Positions 12,233 to 64,000 of a stretch of DNA of 64,000 nucleotides are shown here, in pieces; the first letter of the stretch is position 1, and each line of letters begins with the position of its first letter. Source of the stretch: Aldrovandia affinis. Taxonomy: Eukaryota; Chordata; Actinopteri; Notacanthiformes; Halosauridae. Below the pieces are notes generated by a model. It was given only the letters and a program-made list of their open reading frames with translations, was not told the DNA's origin and did no database searches. The position numbers and the translations under genes were made by a program. The DNA lies in assembly GCA_029706075.1 (NCBI GenBank), contig JAINUG010000195.1:432501-496500 (forward strand), written 5' to 3'.

Positions 12233-13006
12233 AGAATTCTTGACATATAAAAAGATTTATCAAACATCTTATCAAACATCAAAACACATCAATGAAGTAC
12301 AACGCTGATGCATTTTGAAATCATTCTAATATACACTGCACCAGCAAAGCACATTGAACAATTCTATTTAATTATTATTTCCGGTACTAATATCAAGCAA
12401 TCAAGTGAATATTTGTAATTCCAAATGTCTGGATTACTGGACAAAAAAGAAATACTAAAGCTGTACAGGCAGACCTGCCATCTGCATAGAGTTCTCTACC
12501 ACTGAGCTGAGAAGCACAAATCTCAAATTAAAAATGTCCAGTGTACTGGATGTTCGGAATGAGGAGGTTAATTCTTTCATTTTCTGTAATGTGCTATATG
12601 ATCCATGATTCCTTTAGACAGCGGTTTGATTTTGTAATTGATTCATAAACTAAAGCCATTCGACGGTGATAGGCTGGACTCTTAATGTGAAGAGGACCCA
12701 GCTGTAGAGAGGATGAGTCACTGGCCATCTTCATTGGCCTTTGTTGTTGATCTTTAAAGGCTCGGCCCGCTTCCCACAGTGTGAGTGCTGAATAGCATCA
12801 ATACCTGTGGGAACGTGCGGCTATTTATAAACTGAAGATTGCCTCTTCCGGAACCTTCCTGTTGTGCCTTTTTTTCAAACAGCAAAGAGTGATGTCTGTC
12901 CACGTGAGTTTGAAAACATGGATTGGTGTGGTAAAAGCAATGGCACTAAAGATATGCAGCAATAATTTAATTAAGATTATTATTTATTGTGTGTGGTTAT
13001 TAGAGT
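12233..13006. other. No recognised feature
   Basis: Intergenic; nothing recognised. Confidence 0.5.
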
Positions 13007-13165
13007 GGTTCTCTGTGGCTCAGTTGGTAGAGCACAGCGTTGGCAACGCTTAGGTTGTGGGTTCAATCCCCACTGGAGCCACATATACTGAAAATGTATT
13101 CATTCACTAATGTAAGTCGCTTTGGATAAAAGCGTCTGCTAAATGGTGTATATTATTATATTAAA
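13007..13165 (+). repeat. SINE family V
   Basis: tRNA-like head (CTGTGGCTCAGTTGGTAGAG, GGGTTCAATCCCCACTGGAG) and tail hairpin CGCTTTGGATAAAAGCG, then a TATTATTATA tail. Confidence 0.9.
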
Positions 13166-13179
13166 TGGTGTATATATTG

Positions 13180-13386
13180 TAGTGATGCAGTAGTCGTGAT
13201 CGTAGTTGGGGTGGTTTCAGTCGTACGTGAGCGTCCGCTACAGAAAGTGACGTGTATAAGAGTGTGATTAGTTCCCAGAGTTAGAGACTTGAGTCTTTAG
13301 CTCGGCGAGCTTAATCGCTCTCTTGTCGCGTCGAGATCCCTCGGTTCGAAACTCGCTGCGGGCAGAACCAACACCGTTACAGTAGC
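13180..13386 (+). repeat. tRNA-like repeat, family C
   Basis: Contains GAGTCTTTAGCTCGGCGAGC and CTCGGTTCGAAACTCGCTGC. A minus-strand homologue lies at 24577-24868, matching across about 190 bp. Confidence 0.7.
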
Positions 13387-13439
13387 AGCAGCAGTACTAA
13401 GCGAGTACTTTTTACACATTACTCTGTTAAGCAGCTGAG

Positions 13440-13860
13440 CAAACTGGAATAATTCATGTTAAGTGCGTTGTTCAAGGGCACAACAGTGGTTTCCTGCCTG
13501 TTTGGTTCGATCCCACGGGACTACATGTCCGTCATTCGGATGGGACGGTAAAAACCAAGGTCCTGACTCTCTGTGGTCATAGAAGATCCCATGGCACTTT
13601 TCGAAAAAGAGTAGGGTGTTAACCCAGTGTCCTGGCCAAATACCCCCAAAAAATATATATACAAACATGGAATTTATTAATTCCTCCGTCCTCGCCTCTC
13701 CACTGTGTATCTGATGTGTAGTGGGTTTGTGCTGGAGCGCTATGGCTGCTGTCGCGTTACACCCAGCTGGGTGCTGCACATTGGTGGTGGTTTGAGGTGA
13801 GGTGTCCCTATCATCATTGGAAAGCGCTTTGGGTTCCTTGGAAAAAAAGTGCTATATAAA
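13440..13860 (+). repeat. tRNA-like SINE, GCTATATAA-tail family
   Basis: GGTTCGATCCCACGGGACTA and TTTTCGAAAAAGAGTAGGGT recur inverted at 32338-32530; the end GGAAAAAAAGTGCTATATAA recurs inverted at 31975-32110. Confidence 0.65.
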
Positions 13861-14266
13861 TCCATATGAACCTGCACCATGGTTATGTTAAGTTTAGTTC
13901 CCTCACCACTGCTACACACTGGCAACTCAGTCATTGTACAATGTTTGTGCATCAAAGTATGGCATAACTGCTTGGTCAAGATGCATTTTAATAAAAAGCA
14001 ATTTATTTTACTGTAAATTACCTATGTAAGCAAGTACTATGTGTGCATAAATTAACCGGTGAGCTAATTCAGCACATTATCTCATCAGCTGGCCAGAAAT
14101 TGTATGATGGAATTTGCCTTCTCATGAGCAAATCTTACATCAGGGAAGTATTTGTTCACTAGCTAGCTAGCTACCAATCTTTATTGTCCATAAGCAAACC
14201 TCAGTTGAATATGATGTGATTCTGTATGTTATCGCAGGTAGTGTCCCTTGCTGGAGACAGATAGTG
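13861..14266. other. No recognised feature
   Basis: Intergenic; nothing recognised. Confidence 0.5.
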
Positions 14267-14502
14267 GCTGGCAGTGTAGTGTAATGGTTAGGGGAGCTGG
14301 ACTTGTAACTCAGAAGTTAAAGGTTAAATTCCCAGGTGGGGCACTGCTGTTGTACCCTTGAGCAAGGTACTTAACCTGAATTGCTTCAGTAAAACATCTA
14401 GCTGTATAAATGGATTGTATGTAAATAAATGTAAACTGTGTAAGTCGCTCTGGATAAGAGCGTCTGCTAAATGCCTAAAATGTAAAAATGTAAATATAGT
14501 GA
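14267..14502 (+). repeat. SINE family B
   Basis: Head GGCAGTGTAGTGTAATGGTT, body and tail hairpin CGCTCTGGATAAGAGCG are all present. Confidence 0.92.
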
Positions 14503-14635
14503 GATGGAGGGTTTCTTGTTCTTTTCTGGTTTCTACGACTAACTCTTCAGGCTCGGTGTCTCCGTCTTCACAGTAGTTTAAACGGTCTCCAGGAATGTTA
14601 AGGGACATATGTAAGGGGTTAAAGTGTAACCCGTG

Positions 14636-15015
14636 GGGCATTGGGTGGTGTAGCGGTAAAAGCATTCACCCGAAATGAAGGTTGCCCCTGTGGGCGATGG
14701 GGTTCCATTCCCCGGCTGCGCCAGTCCGGCTCTGGCCAAGAGCACCATTAGGGGAGGACGATTGGCTGTCCGCCCCAGGGAGGGGGGGAGAAGCCGGCAT
14801 AGAGAGAGCTGCAGAGAGCTTCTCTGGCTGTATCAGAATCACGGTCTGCAATTAGCGAGTTCCGTCTCGGAAGAGGCGGTTCGTTGTTTCTGCCACTACC
14901 GGTATCGGAACAGGCCAGCAGTGGGGTGGGGGGATAGTTGGAACAATAAAAGGTATAATTGGGCAACAAATTGGGAGAAAAACATGGGAAAAATTGGATA
15001 AAAATAAAAATAAAT
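14636..15015 (+). repeat. SINE family A, full length
   Basis: Head GGGGCATTGGGTGGTGTAGC, central GATTGGCTGTCCGCCCCAGG, tail TAATTGGGCAACAAATTGGG and A-rich end. Confidence 0.88.
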
Positions 15016-15036
15016 AAACGTAACCCGTGCAGAATG

Positions 15037-15205
15037 TGGTTCTGTGTGGCTCAGTAGGTAGAGCACAGCGTTGGCAACGCTTAGGTTGTGGGTTCAATTC
15101 CCACTGGCACCACATTTACTGAAACATGTATGCATTCACTACTGTAAGTCACTTTGGATAAAAGCATCTGCTAAATGGCATATTATTATTATTATTATTA
15201 TATTA
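15037..15205 (+). repeat. SINE family V
   Basis: Head GGTTCTGTGTGGCTCAGTAG, T-loop-like GGGTTCAATTCCCACTGG, decayed tail hairpin CACTTTGGATAAAAGCA and a (TTA)n end. Confidence 0.9.
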
Positions 15206-15736
15206 GAATGATTGCATTTCTGAATGCACATCATTAACACCTGCCCCCTGTACAGCAGCAGCCTCTTCCAAGTGGGACCAGAGACAAGGCGTGGGAGATT
15301 ATTTATGAACCACTAACAAATATCCTTATGCCTGAATACATAACTGGACACAAGGTAGAAAAACATCAATATAAAAGATGGGGGGACCGTACAAACACAG
15401 GGAACTACAGGCCAACAAGATGCTGGGTATATATTGCACAAAATAATCTCTTGATTCTTTAAGATCAGCAAATTGAAGGAATAAAGAATTCCATATTTTA
15501 AGGGGAGTAACGGTTGGATTGCCTGTCACTAGATTCTAACCAATAACCCGAACCACACCATACTCTTAGATTTAGGATGAGCAGAGGAATATTTGTACTT
15601 AATTTCCAATGTTTGTTTGGGTGGTATACTGGCGATAACAATAATTCATAGAAAAACAATAGGGTGCCAGAGCGCTTGCGGTGCTTGGACTTATAGAAAT
15701 GCATTTATGGATAACAACGCGGTGATGGGGAACATC
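15206..15736. other. No recognised feature downstream of pth2r
   Basis: Unique intergenic sequence; nothing recognised. Confidence 0.5.
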
Positions 15737-16430
15737 TTTATTACGTGTAATACATAAAATAATACATGTGGCAAAAATGCATCAATTTCCTGATATGAGT
15801 TAAAAAATATAATGCATCTCTCTTTCCTTTGAGGGATACTGCGATTGTTCAAAGTATACAGAGTGGAATCTTCACGCAACAAACACACACACACACACAC
15901 GTCACAGGACCACATTTTTTTTGCAAGATGTACATACATGTCTTTTAAATGTACTTGTACAAACACATAAATAGCTGCAGCCCTTTGAACTGATCTGTAC
16001 ATAAAGGCATTCAAACGTCTGATTGTCTATAACGCTGTGGCCATGGCCCCCTTCTTGTTAAGCATCTACAAAAAAAATGTCAAGAAAACTGTCCCATGCT
16101 GGCGTTTGGCACACACAAGCCATGAAATTGGCATTTTCAAGTGATGAAGAGTCTCATTCAGGATGTCTGCTGTACACATGGTCTACTGTGGCATCTCAGA
16201 TTCGCTGTATAATGCCTCATGCAGTTGACACAAGTGCTCAGGTGTCACATTTAGCCTGTCCAGGCTTACAGTTTTACAGTCTTGATTATATTCAGGTTTT
16301 GTGGGCACTGAAGTGTATCTGTATCTGTGTTTGGTTGCACACATTTGTGTACTGTATGTATATGTGCGTGTGTGTGTGTGTGTGTGTGCATTTGCATACT
16401 GAATGTGTGTGTGTGTGTGTGTACATTTGC

Positions 16431-16461
<31 letters not shown>

Positions 16462-16469
16462 TTGTGTAT

Positions 16470-16511
<42 letters not shown>

Positions 16512-16520
16512 ACATTTGTG

Positions 16521-16568
<48 letters not shown>

Positions 16569-16767
16569 ATTTGTGTACTGTAGTGTGTGTGTGTGTGTGT
16601 GTATGTACATTTGTGTACTGTATGTGTGTATGTGTGTACATTTGTGTACTGTATGTGTGTGTGTGTATGTGCATGTGTATATGTGTGTGTGTGTGTGTGC
16701 GCGTGTGTATATGTGTGTGTGTGCGTTCACACACACGACCACAGAAGGCCCCCCCAGCTCCTGTTCT
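15737..16767 (-). other. pth2r: Probable pth2r 3' UTR
   Basis: Follows the stop codon. About 35 bp after the stop it enters the composite GT/CA array at 16330-16735. The first AATAAA read on the minus strand in non-repeat sequence is at 15742-15737. No EST evidence is available, so the 3' end is a guess. Confidence 0.3.
16330..16735. repeat. Composite GT microsatellite in the probable 3' UTR
   Basis: At least eight TG runs separated by spacers close to ACATTTGTGTACTGT. The long open frames read across this array on both strands are artefacts of the dinucleotide repeat. Confidence 0.92.
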
Positions 16768-59619
<42,852 letters not shown>

Positions 59620-59644
59620 CTGCAGAGCACAATCAATAGCTTAT

Positions 59645-59890
59645 GTCAGCCCAGATCGGGGGGCGGAATTTGGCTGTCCGCCCCAGGGGGTGGGGGAAAG
59701 TTGGCACGAGCTCACTGAGGAGCAGTAGGGCGTTCCTAAAGAGAGGGTGGGCGAAGTTCTGTCTCGTAGAAGGTGGATCATTGCCAGCCGCCTCTGGGTA
59801 TTAGAGGATGGGCGGGCTCGTGAGGGGAGGGCCAATCAAAATAAATAGAGGGTTCAATTGACTACTAAATTTGGAGAAAAATGGCGAAAT
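59645..59890 (+). repeat. SINE family A, 3' part
   Basis: GGGCGGAATTTGGCTGTCCG to TTGACTACTAAATTTGGAG; head absent. Confidence 0.82.
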
Positions 59891-61284
59891 ATAACTCAAT
59901 ATTAAGTTTCAAGGCTTTGTAGCATTATTGAAATCCAGCAGCCAAAATGGTGATGCTGCCTCATTTATTGAGACAATTCCACCTCTTTTTTGTCCCTGAG
60001 CAAGTAACTGGTGCTACTACAATTTGCCTAATGGTATAGTCCATCGTTGAACGTGTGATGTCAGACTTTAGGGTCCAGCCTGCATTCACGGTGAGGCCCT
60101 TAACTCCCCTTTTCACAAAGACTCGTCCCACAGTGGTATCTTGTCAATCTTAATTAGTAATTTAATAATTATTTATTGCACACACTTGAACATTGATTCA
60201 CAGAGCAGTGACTCACAGCTATCGAAACATATTCATACATTTTAGTCAATAGTATTCACAATAATGTCAAAATAATAGTTGACTGTTTACCGTATGATTC
60301 ATAAATTGCCATTTGCTTTTTTTGCTTATTACTTATAAAAGGAAAATACTGTAAATGTGGAATCAGAAATGCCCATCAGCACCGTAGTGAAATATTATAA
60401 AGATATTTTAAAGATAAAGAAAAGCAACTGAAGAAGTATTGATTGTTGTGTTTCAAAGGTTTGCTTTTTGTGCAAAAATAACTTGCATCAATCTGTGTGT
60501 AGTGGACCAGGTGAATATTGGTCCACAAGTTTGTTAAAGGAAATGCTTAGATGTTGTTTCTTCTCTCTCCACTTTAATCGATTCAGTTAATACTGTTTTT
60601 TAATGTTCTGTTTCTATTCATCTCGTTAATAACTTCTTAATAACATGTAATAACATTGTTACAATATCTATTCCACCCAAAGAGCTATATACACGTGGCA
60701 TGTTTCAAATTAACTTGATTGTAATAACAGATTTTTCATCACTCCATTGTGATGACTATCATAGACGTTCTTTGCTATTTCCCATGAGCCTCTACCTACG
60801 GAGCACTAACCACTTACAGCCTCTCACACCCTGAACGCATGTCCGTTTTAACATAATTCATTCACGGCTAACTCTAGGACTCTTTCCAGAAATAAAAATC
60901 AAACCTCCATGCCAATATTACCACTTGCTCACATTCTGGCTTTGAGTCAATATGGCATGCTATATCAGCCACTAAGCACCAATTACCGAGAACAAAAATT
61001 CAACATAACAACTCAGCTTCTCAGTTTATTGGTTGTTTATGAGGGCACATGCCAGTTTTAAACAGAATCTGCTTCGCTGATGGACACCGCTCATCCTTTT
61101 GCCAATTCACCGTTTTTTTTACGTGACGTACGCTGCAGAACATTGGCCATGTTCAAAATGCCATTTCCAGCTATCAATCTATTAACTATTCATCCACTAG
61201 TATGCACAGTAGAAAGGGAGAAGACACACAGGGACACCAGATATGGAAAACTAGTGATTTCTCAAGGGTTAACATTCCGTCCTC

Positions 61285-61508
61285 TTGACTTGAAGTTCAC
61301 GCACGTCACCCCTCTACTCCCCTCTCTGCTCTGGCTCCCCATCGCAGCACGCATTAAGAGGAACTGCTCCCCCTTATCTCCAGACACTCATCACACCCTA
61401 CACCCCAGCCAGACCCCTCCGCTCCGCCTCCTCTGGCAAACTGACTGTCCCATTCCTCAAGACCCACCTTTTCAGACTCCACTACCACTGAATTCTGTAC
61501 ATCTAGTC
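61285..61508 (+). repeat. L2-type LINE, left part of an interrupted copy
   Basis: TACTCCCCTCTCTGCTCTGG, GACCCCTCCGCTCCGCCTCC and GAATTCTGTACATCTAGTC. The sequence continues at 62419 after the hAT. Confidence 0.88.
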
Positions 61509-62410
61509 CAGGGTTTCTCAAACTTTTTTACTCCACGACCCCATTTCATGGGTGGGAAAAAATTGCGACCCCATACATAAATGATAGTGCAATTACAACA
61601 CTGAAAAACTTTAGTCCAGAAACATACAGTATATTGGTGGTCTATTTCCAAAATAGTAGCAAATGCATTCACAGGCTATATCTTTATGAAAAACAAATAA
61701 AACAGACTTAATAGTAGCAAATACAGTACATTCACAGGCTATATCTTTATGAAAAATTAAAATGACCGGTCTTCGCGATCCAATGTGCGACGACAAATGA
61801 AGCCTGTAGCTCCCGTTCGTTTGCTGCTGTTGCAGTTTTAAGCACGGTTTTCTGTCCTTGTAAAACGTTTTGTTTCCTCTGAAAGAAATCTAGCGGCTTT
61901 GCTTGTAATGTGCTGTGTTTAGTTTGCAAGTGGCGTTGCATTTTACATGGCTTAAAGCTCTCGTTAGCTAGAACTTCCCCACACACGACACATTGTGGTC
62001 TTGGGTCCTCCTCATGTCCTGTCCATGTAAAGCCATAGGTGAGGAATTTCGGGTCATAACTTATTTTATTCCTTTTTGTTTTATTTGTATTTTTGTAATT
62101 TTCTGCTGGTCTTTTGCTAGAATTGGACTCACCTCCAGCACCACTCCTGACAACAAACGTGCACTACACATGCAATCGGGTAGTGCAGTAACGTCAAATG
62201 CATGCATGTCGGTAGATTAAAAATAATCGGTCAGAAAAGACAGATTTTACGAAAAAACAGGCAATTTGTTTTTCATTTTAAAAAAAGTAAAGAAATGCTT
62301 ATGGTTAAAAAAAAATTACATTAATTTAAATGTTAACTTTTTTTGGCGACCCCACCATGACCCTTTGGCGACCCCGAGTGGGGTCGCGACCCATAGTTTG
62401 AGAACCGCTG
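61509..62410 (-). mobile_element. hAT element carrying a BED zinc finger, 902 bp
   Basis: Ends CAGGGTTTCTCAAACTTTTT and TAGTTTGAGAACCGCTG; perfect 8-bp duplication ATCTAGTC at 61501-61508 and 62411-62418. Inserted in an L2-type LINE. Coding remnant on the minus strand. Confidence 0.94.
61747..62012 (-). pseudogene. hAT transposase N-terminal fragment with BED zinc finger
   Basis: Minus-strand frame reading PQCVVCGEVLANESFKPCKM then QRHLQTKHSTL and KPLDFFQRKQNV, ending about 61747. C-x2-C ... H-x4-H is complete. It matches the ZBED5/FAM200/SCAND3 type of domesticated or active hAT. Catalytic domain absent. Confidence 0.83.
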
Positions 62411-62418
62411 ATCTAGTC

Positions 62419-62702
62419 AATTGTCATCACCACTGCCTACATCCTTATTACTGCTTTTTGTATATGTACGCTTGTTTAAAACGTCCTCTTCAAAAAAAAT
62501 AAAAATAATAATAAATTCATTAATTCATTAATTAACAACCTTTTCCTTCCCGGTGTGACAGGTATGGTACGCAGCCGCCAACAATGATGTCTATCGCTGT
62601 ATTACTGCACTGGTCTCCTGCGCGAACAATGATTAATCATGCCAGGTGTTAATGCACATCTTGTAAGTTGCTCTGGATAAGAGTGTCTGTAAAATGTACA
62701 AG
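62419..62702 (+). repeat. L2-type LINE, right part of the interrupted copy
   Basis: AATTGTCATCACCACTGCCT, the TTCCTTCCCGGTGTGACAGG UTR block and the tail GCTCTGGATAAGAGTGTCTG. Confidence 0.88.
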
Positions 62703-62929
62703 AGGTGTAGCCGTTTGGAAACAATTTGCGATTTATTGGCTCCCTATTTCTGCCAGAGACGCAGTCTCTGTTTTCTTCCACACTCGACCGTCTACGGATT
62801 TTCAAGGTGCTCGAAATAGAGAGAGGGCTTTTCTGTCTTTTCTCTCACCGATGACCAATGGCAAACATCTTGAAAATGTAACTACTGTACAAAGGCAATG
62901 ATAACCTTGATCACTGATCACTTGATAAC

Positions 62930-62990
62930 TGATTGAACATGTATTAATGCACATTTTGTAAGCTAAATGCTTAAAATGTAAAATGTAACA
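62930..62990 (+). repeat. Short L2-type LINE tail
   Basis: CATGTATTAATGCACATTTT GTAAGCTAAATGCTTAAAAT; the hairpin itself is deleted. Confidence 0.65.
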
Positions 62991-63156
62991 GAGCATGCTG
63001 TACAGGAACAGCGGCCAATGCCCCTTGAGCTGATACAGCTCCTCCCATTTGGAATGCCCACAGATCCCTGCCTTTTCAGCAACAGGTGTTTTTAAATCCT
63101 GTAAACCTCCACATGTGTCTACAGCTGCTCTATTTAAATATATATCATAAAAGCTA

Positions 63157-64000
63157 CACTATATGGCCAAAAGTCAGTGGACACCTGACCATCACACCTA
63201 AATGAGCTTGTTGGACATCCCATTCTAAAATGGCTTTCCACAAGATTTTGGAGTGTGTCTGTGGGAATTTGTGCCCATTCAGCCAAAAGAGCATCTGTGA
63301 GGTCAGGCACTGATGTTGGACGAGAAGGCCTGGCTCGCAATCAGCGTTCTAATTCCTCCCAAAGGTGTTCAATGGGGTTGAGGTCAGGGCTCTGTGCAGG
63401 CCAATCGAGTTCCTCCGCACCAAACTAACCATGTCTTTATGGACCTCGCTTTGTGCACAGGGGCACAGTCACGCTGGAACATCAAAGGGCCTTCCCCAAA
63501 CTCTTGCCACAAAGTTGGAAGCGCCCAATTGGCTAAGATGTCTTCGTATCCTGTAGCATTAAGAATACCCTTCACTGGAATTAAGGGGTCTATCCCAAAC
63601 CCTGAGAAACAGCCCCAGGCCATTATCCCTCCTCCACCAAACTTTACAGTAGACACTATGCATTTCGGAAGGTAGCATTCTCCTGGCATCCGCCAAACCC
63701 AGATTCATCCATCAGACTGCCAGATAGTGAAGCGTGATTCATCACTCCAAAGAACACATTTCCACTGCTCCAGAGTCCAGTTGTGGCGTGCTTTACACCA
63801 CTCCAGCCAACACTTGGCATTGCGCATGGTGATGTGAGGCTTGTGTGCAGCTGCTCGGCCATGGAAACCCATTCCATGAAGCTCCCGACGCACAGTTCTT
63901 GTGCTGATGGTGCTTCCAGAGGCAGTTTGGTACTCTGTAGTGAGTGATGCAGCAGATGATAGGCGATTTTTACGTGGTATGCGCTTCAGCACTCGTCGGC
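63157..64000 (-). mobile_element. Tc1/mariner element, truncated by the window end
   Basis: Left end CACTATATGGCCAAAAGTCA after a TA at 63155-63156. Transposase on the minus strand: HTH end (STRTVRRELHGMGFHGRAAA), WSDESRFTIWQSDG (first Asp), [31 protein letters not shown] (second Asp; usual QHDNAPVH has DC in place of DN), then RARPSRPTSVPDLTDALLAE. A frame change lies near 63690-63705 and another after the second block, so it is inactive, but it is the best-preserved transposase here. Confidence 0.92.

Larger units (their letters stand above)
59620..64000 (-). other. pth2r first intron (part)
   Basis: No exon with an ATG and a hydrophobic signal peptide followed by a phase-0 GT donor was recognised. 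59891-61280 is AT-rich unique sequence; the rest is transposons. Confidence 0.7.

Noticed and set aside
16183-16742. Minus-strand His-Thr-rich open frames
   Set aside because: Pure (CA)n translation in the 3' UTR; the same applies to the frames at 4231-4925 and 23581-23988.
59620-64000. Search for the pth2r signal-peptide exon
   Set aside because: No minus-strand ATG followed by a hydrophobic stretch and a phase-0 donor could be supported outside transposons.

Overview
The window is vertebrate genomic DNA, most likely from a ray-finned (teleost) fish. The one host gene is split into short exons with canonical GT-AG introns. The rest is dense in fish-type repeats: tRNA-headed SINEs, L2-type LINE tails, Tc1/mariner and hAT DNA transposons, and long GT microsatellites. 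The species cannot be named from the sequence alone. An L2 tail hairpin of the kind known from eel UnaL2 is abundant, but this tail type is widespread in fishes.

The host gene lies on the minus strand and is the parathyroid hormone 2 receptor (pth2r, class B GPCR). I found twelve consecutive coding exons between 59619 (5' side) and 16768 (stop codon). All splice sites are GT-AG and every exon phase matches its neighbour. Together they encode 532 residues: the six-cysteine hormone-binding ectodomain, all seven membrane helices and the cytoplasmic tail. Only the signal-peptide exon is missing; I do not see it in the 4.4 kb upstream that the window holds. Several exons are very short (42, 61 and 67 nt) and are found only by family knowledge plus phase matching.

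Layout: 1-16.3 kb is downstream of the gene and is full of SINE and LINE fragments, a hAT MITE, GT arrays and a 140-bp LINE hairpin. 16.3-16.77 kb is the start of the 3' UTR and holds a composite GT array. 16.77-20.7 kb carries the exons for the tail, TM7, TM6 and intracellular loop 3. 20.7-27.3 kb is an intron with a 14-unit minisatellite and interrupted SINEs. 27.3-31.8 kb carries the TM5 and TM4 exons around a cluster of hAT MITEs. 36.0-44.9 kb carries the TM3, TM2, TM1 and ectodomain exons plus a Tc1 element. 44.9-59.5 kb is a large intron with a THAP-bearing transposon, two Tc1 elements, a solo LTR and a BED-bearing hAT. 59.5 kb is the first ectodomain exon. 59.6-64 kb is intron 1, with a hAT nested in a LINE and a Tc1 element running off the end.

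I found no clear candidate for a wholly new biological system. The best leads are a family of short hAT elements with intact target-site duplications, a THAP-bearing element with 27-bp inverted repeats, the tail hairpin shared by a LINE and two SINE families with compensatory stem changes, and a 24-bp duplication in the receptor tail. Repeat boundaries are read by eye and are approximate unless a target-site duplication is quoted.
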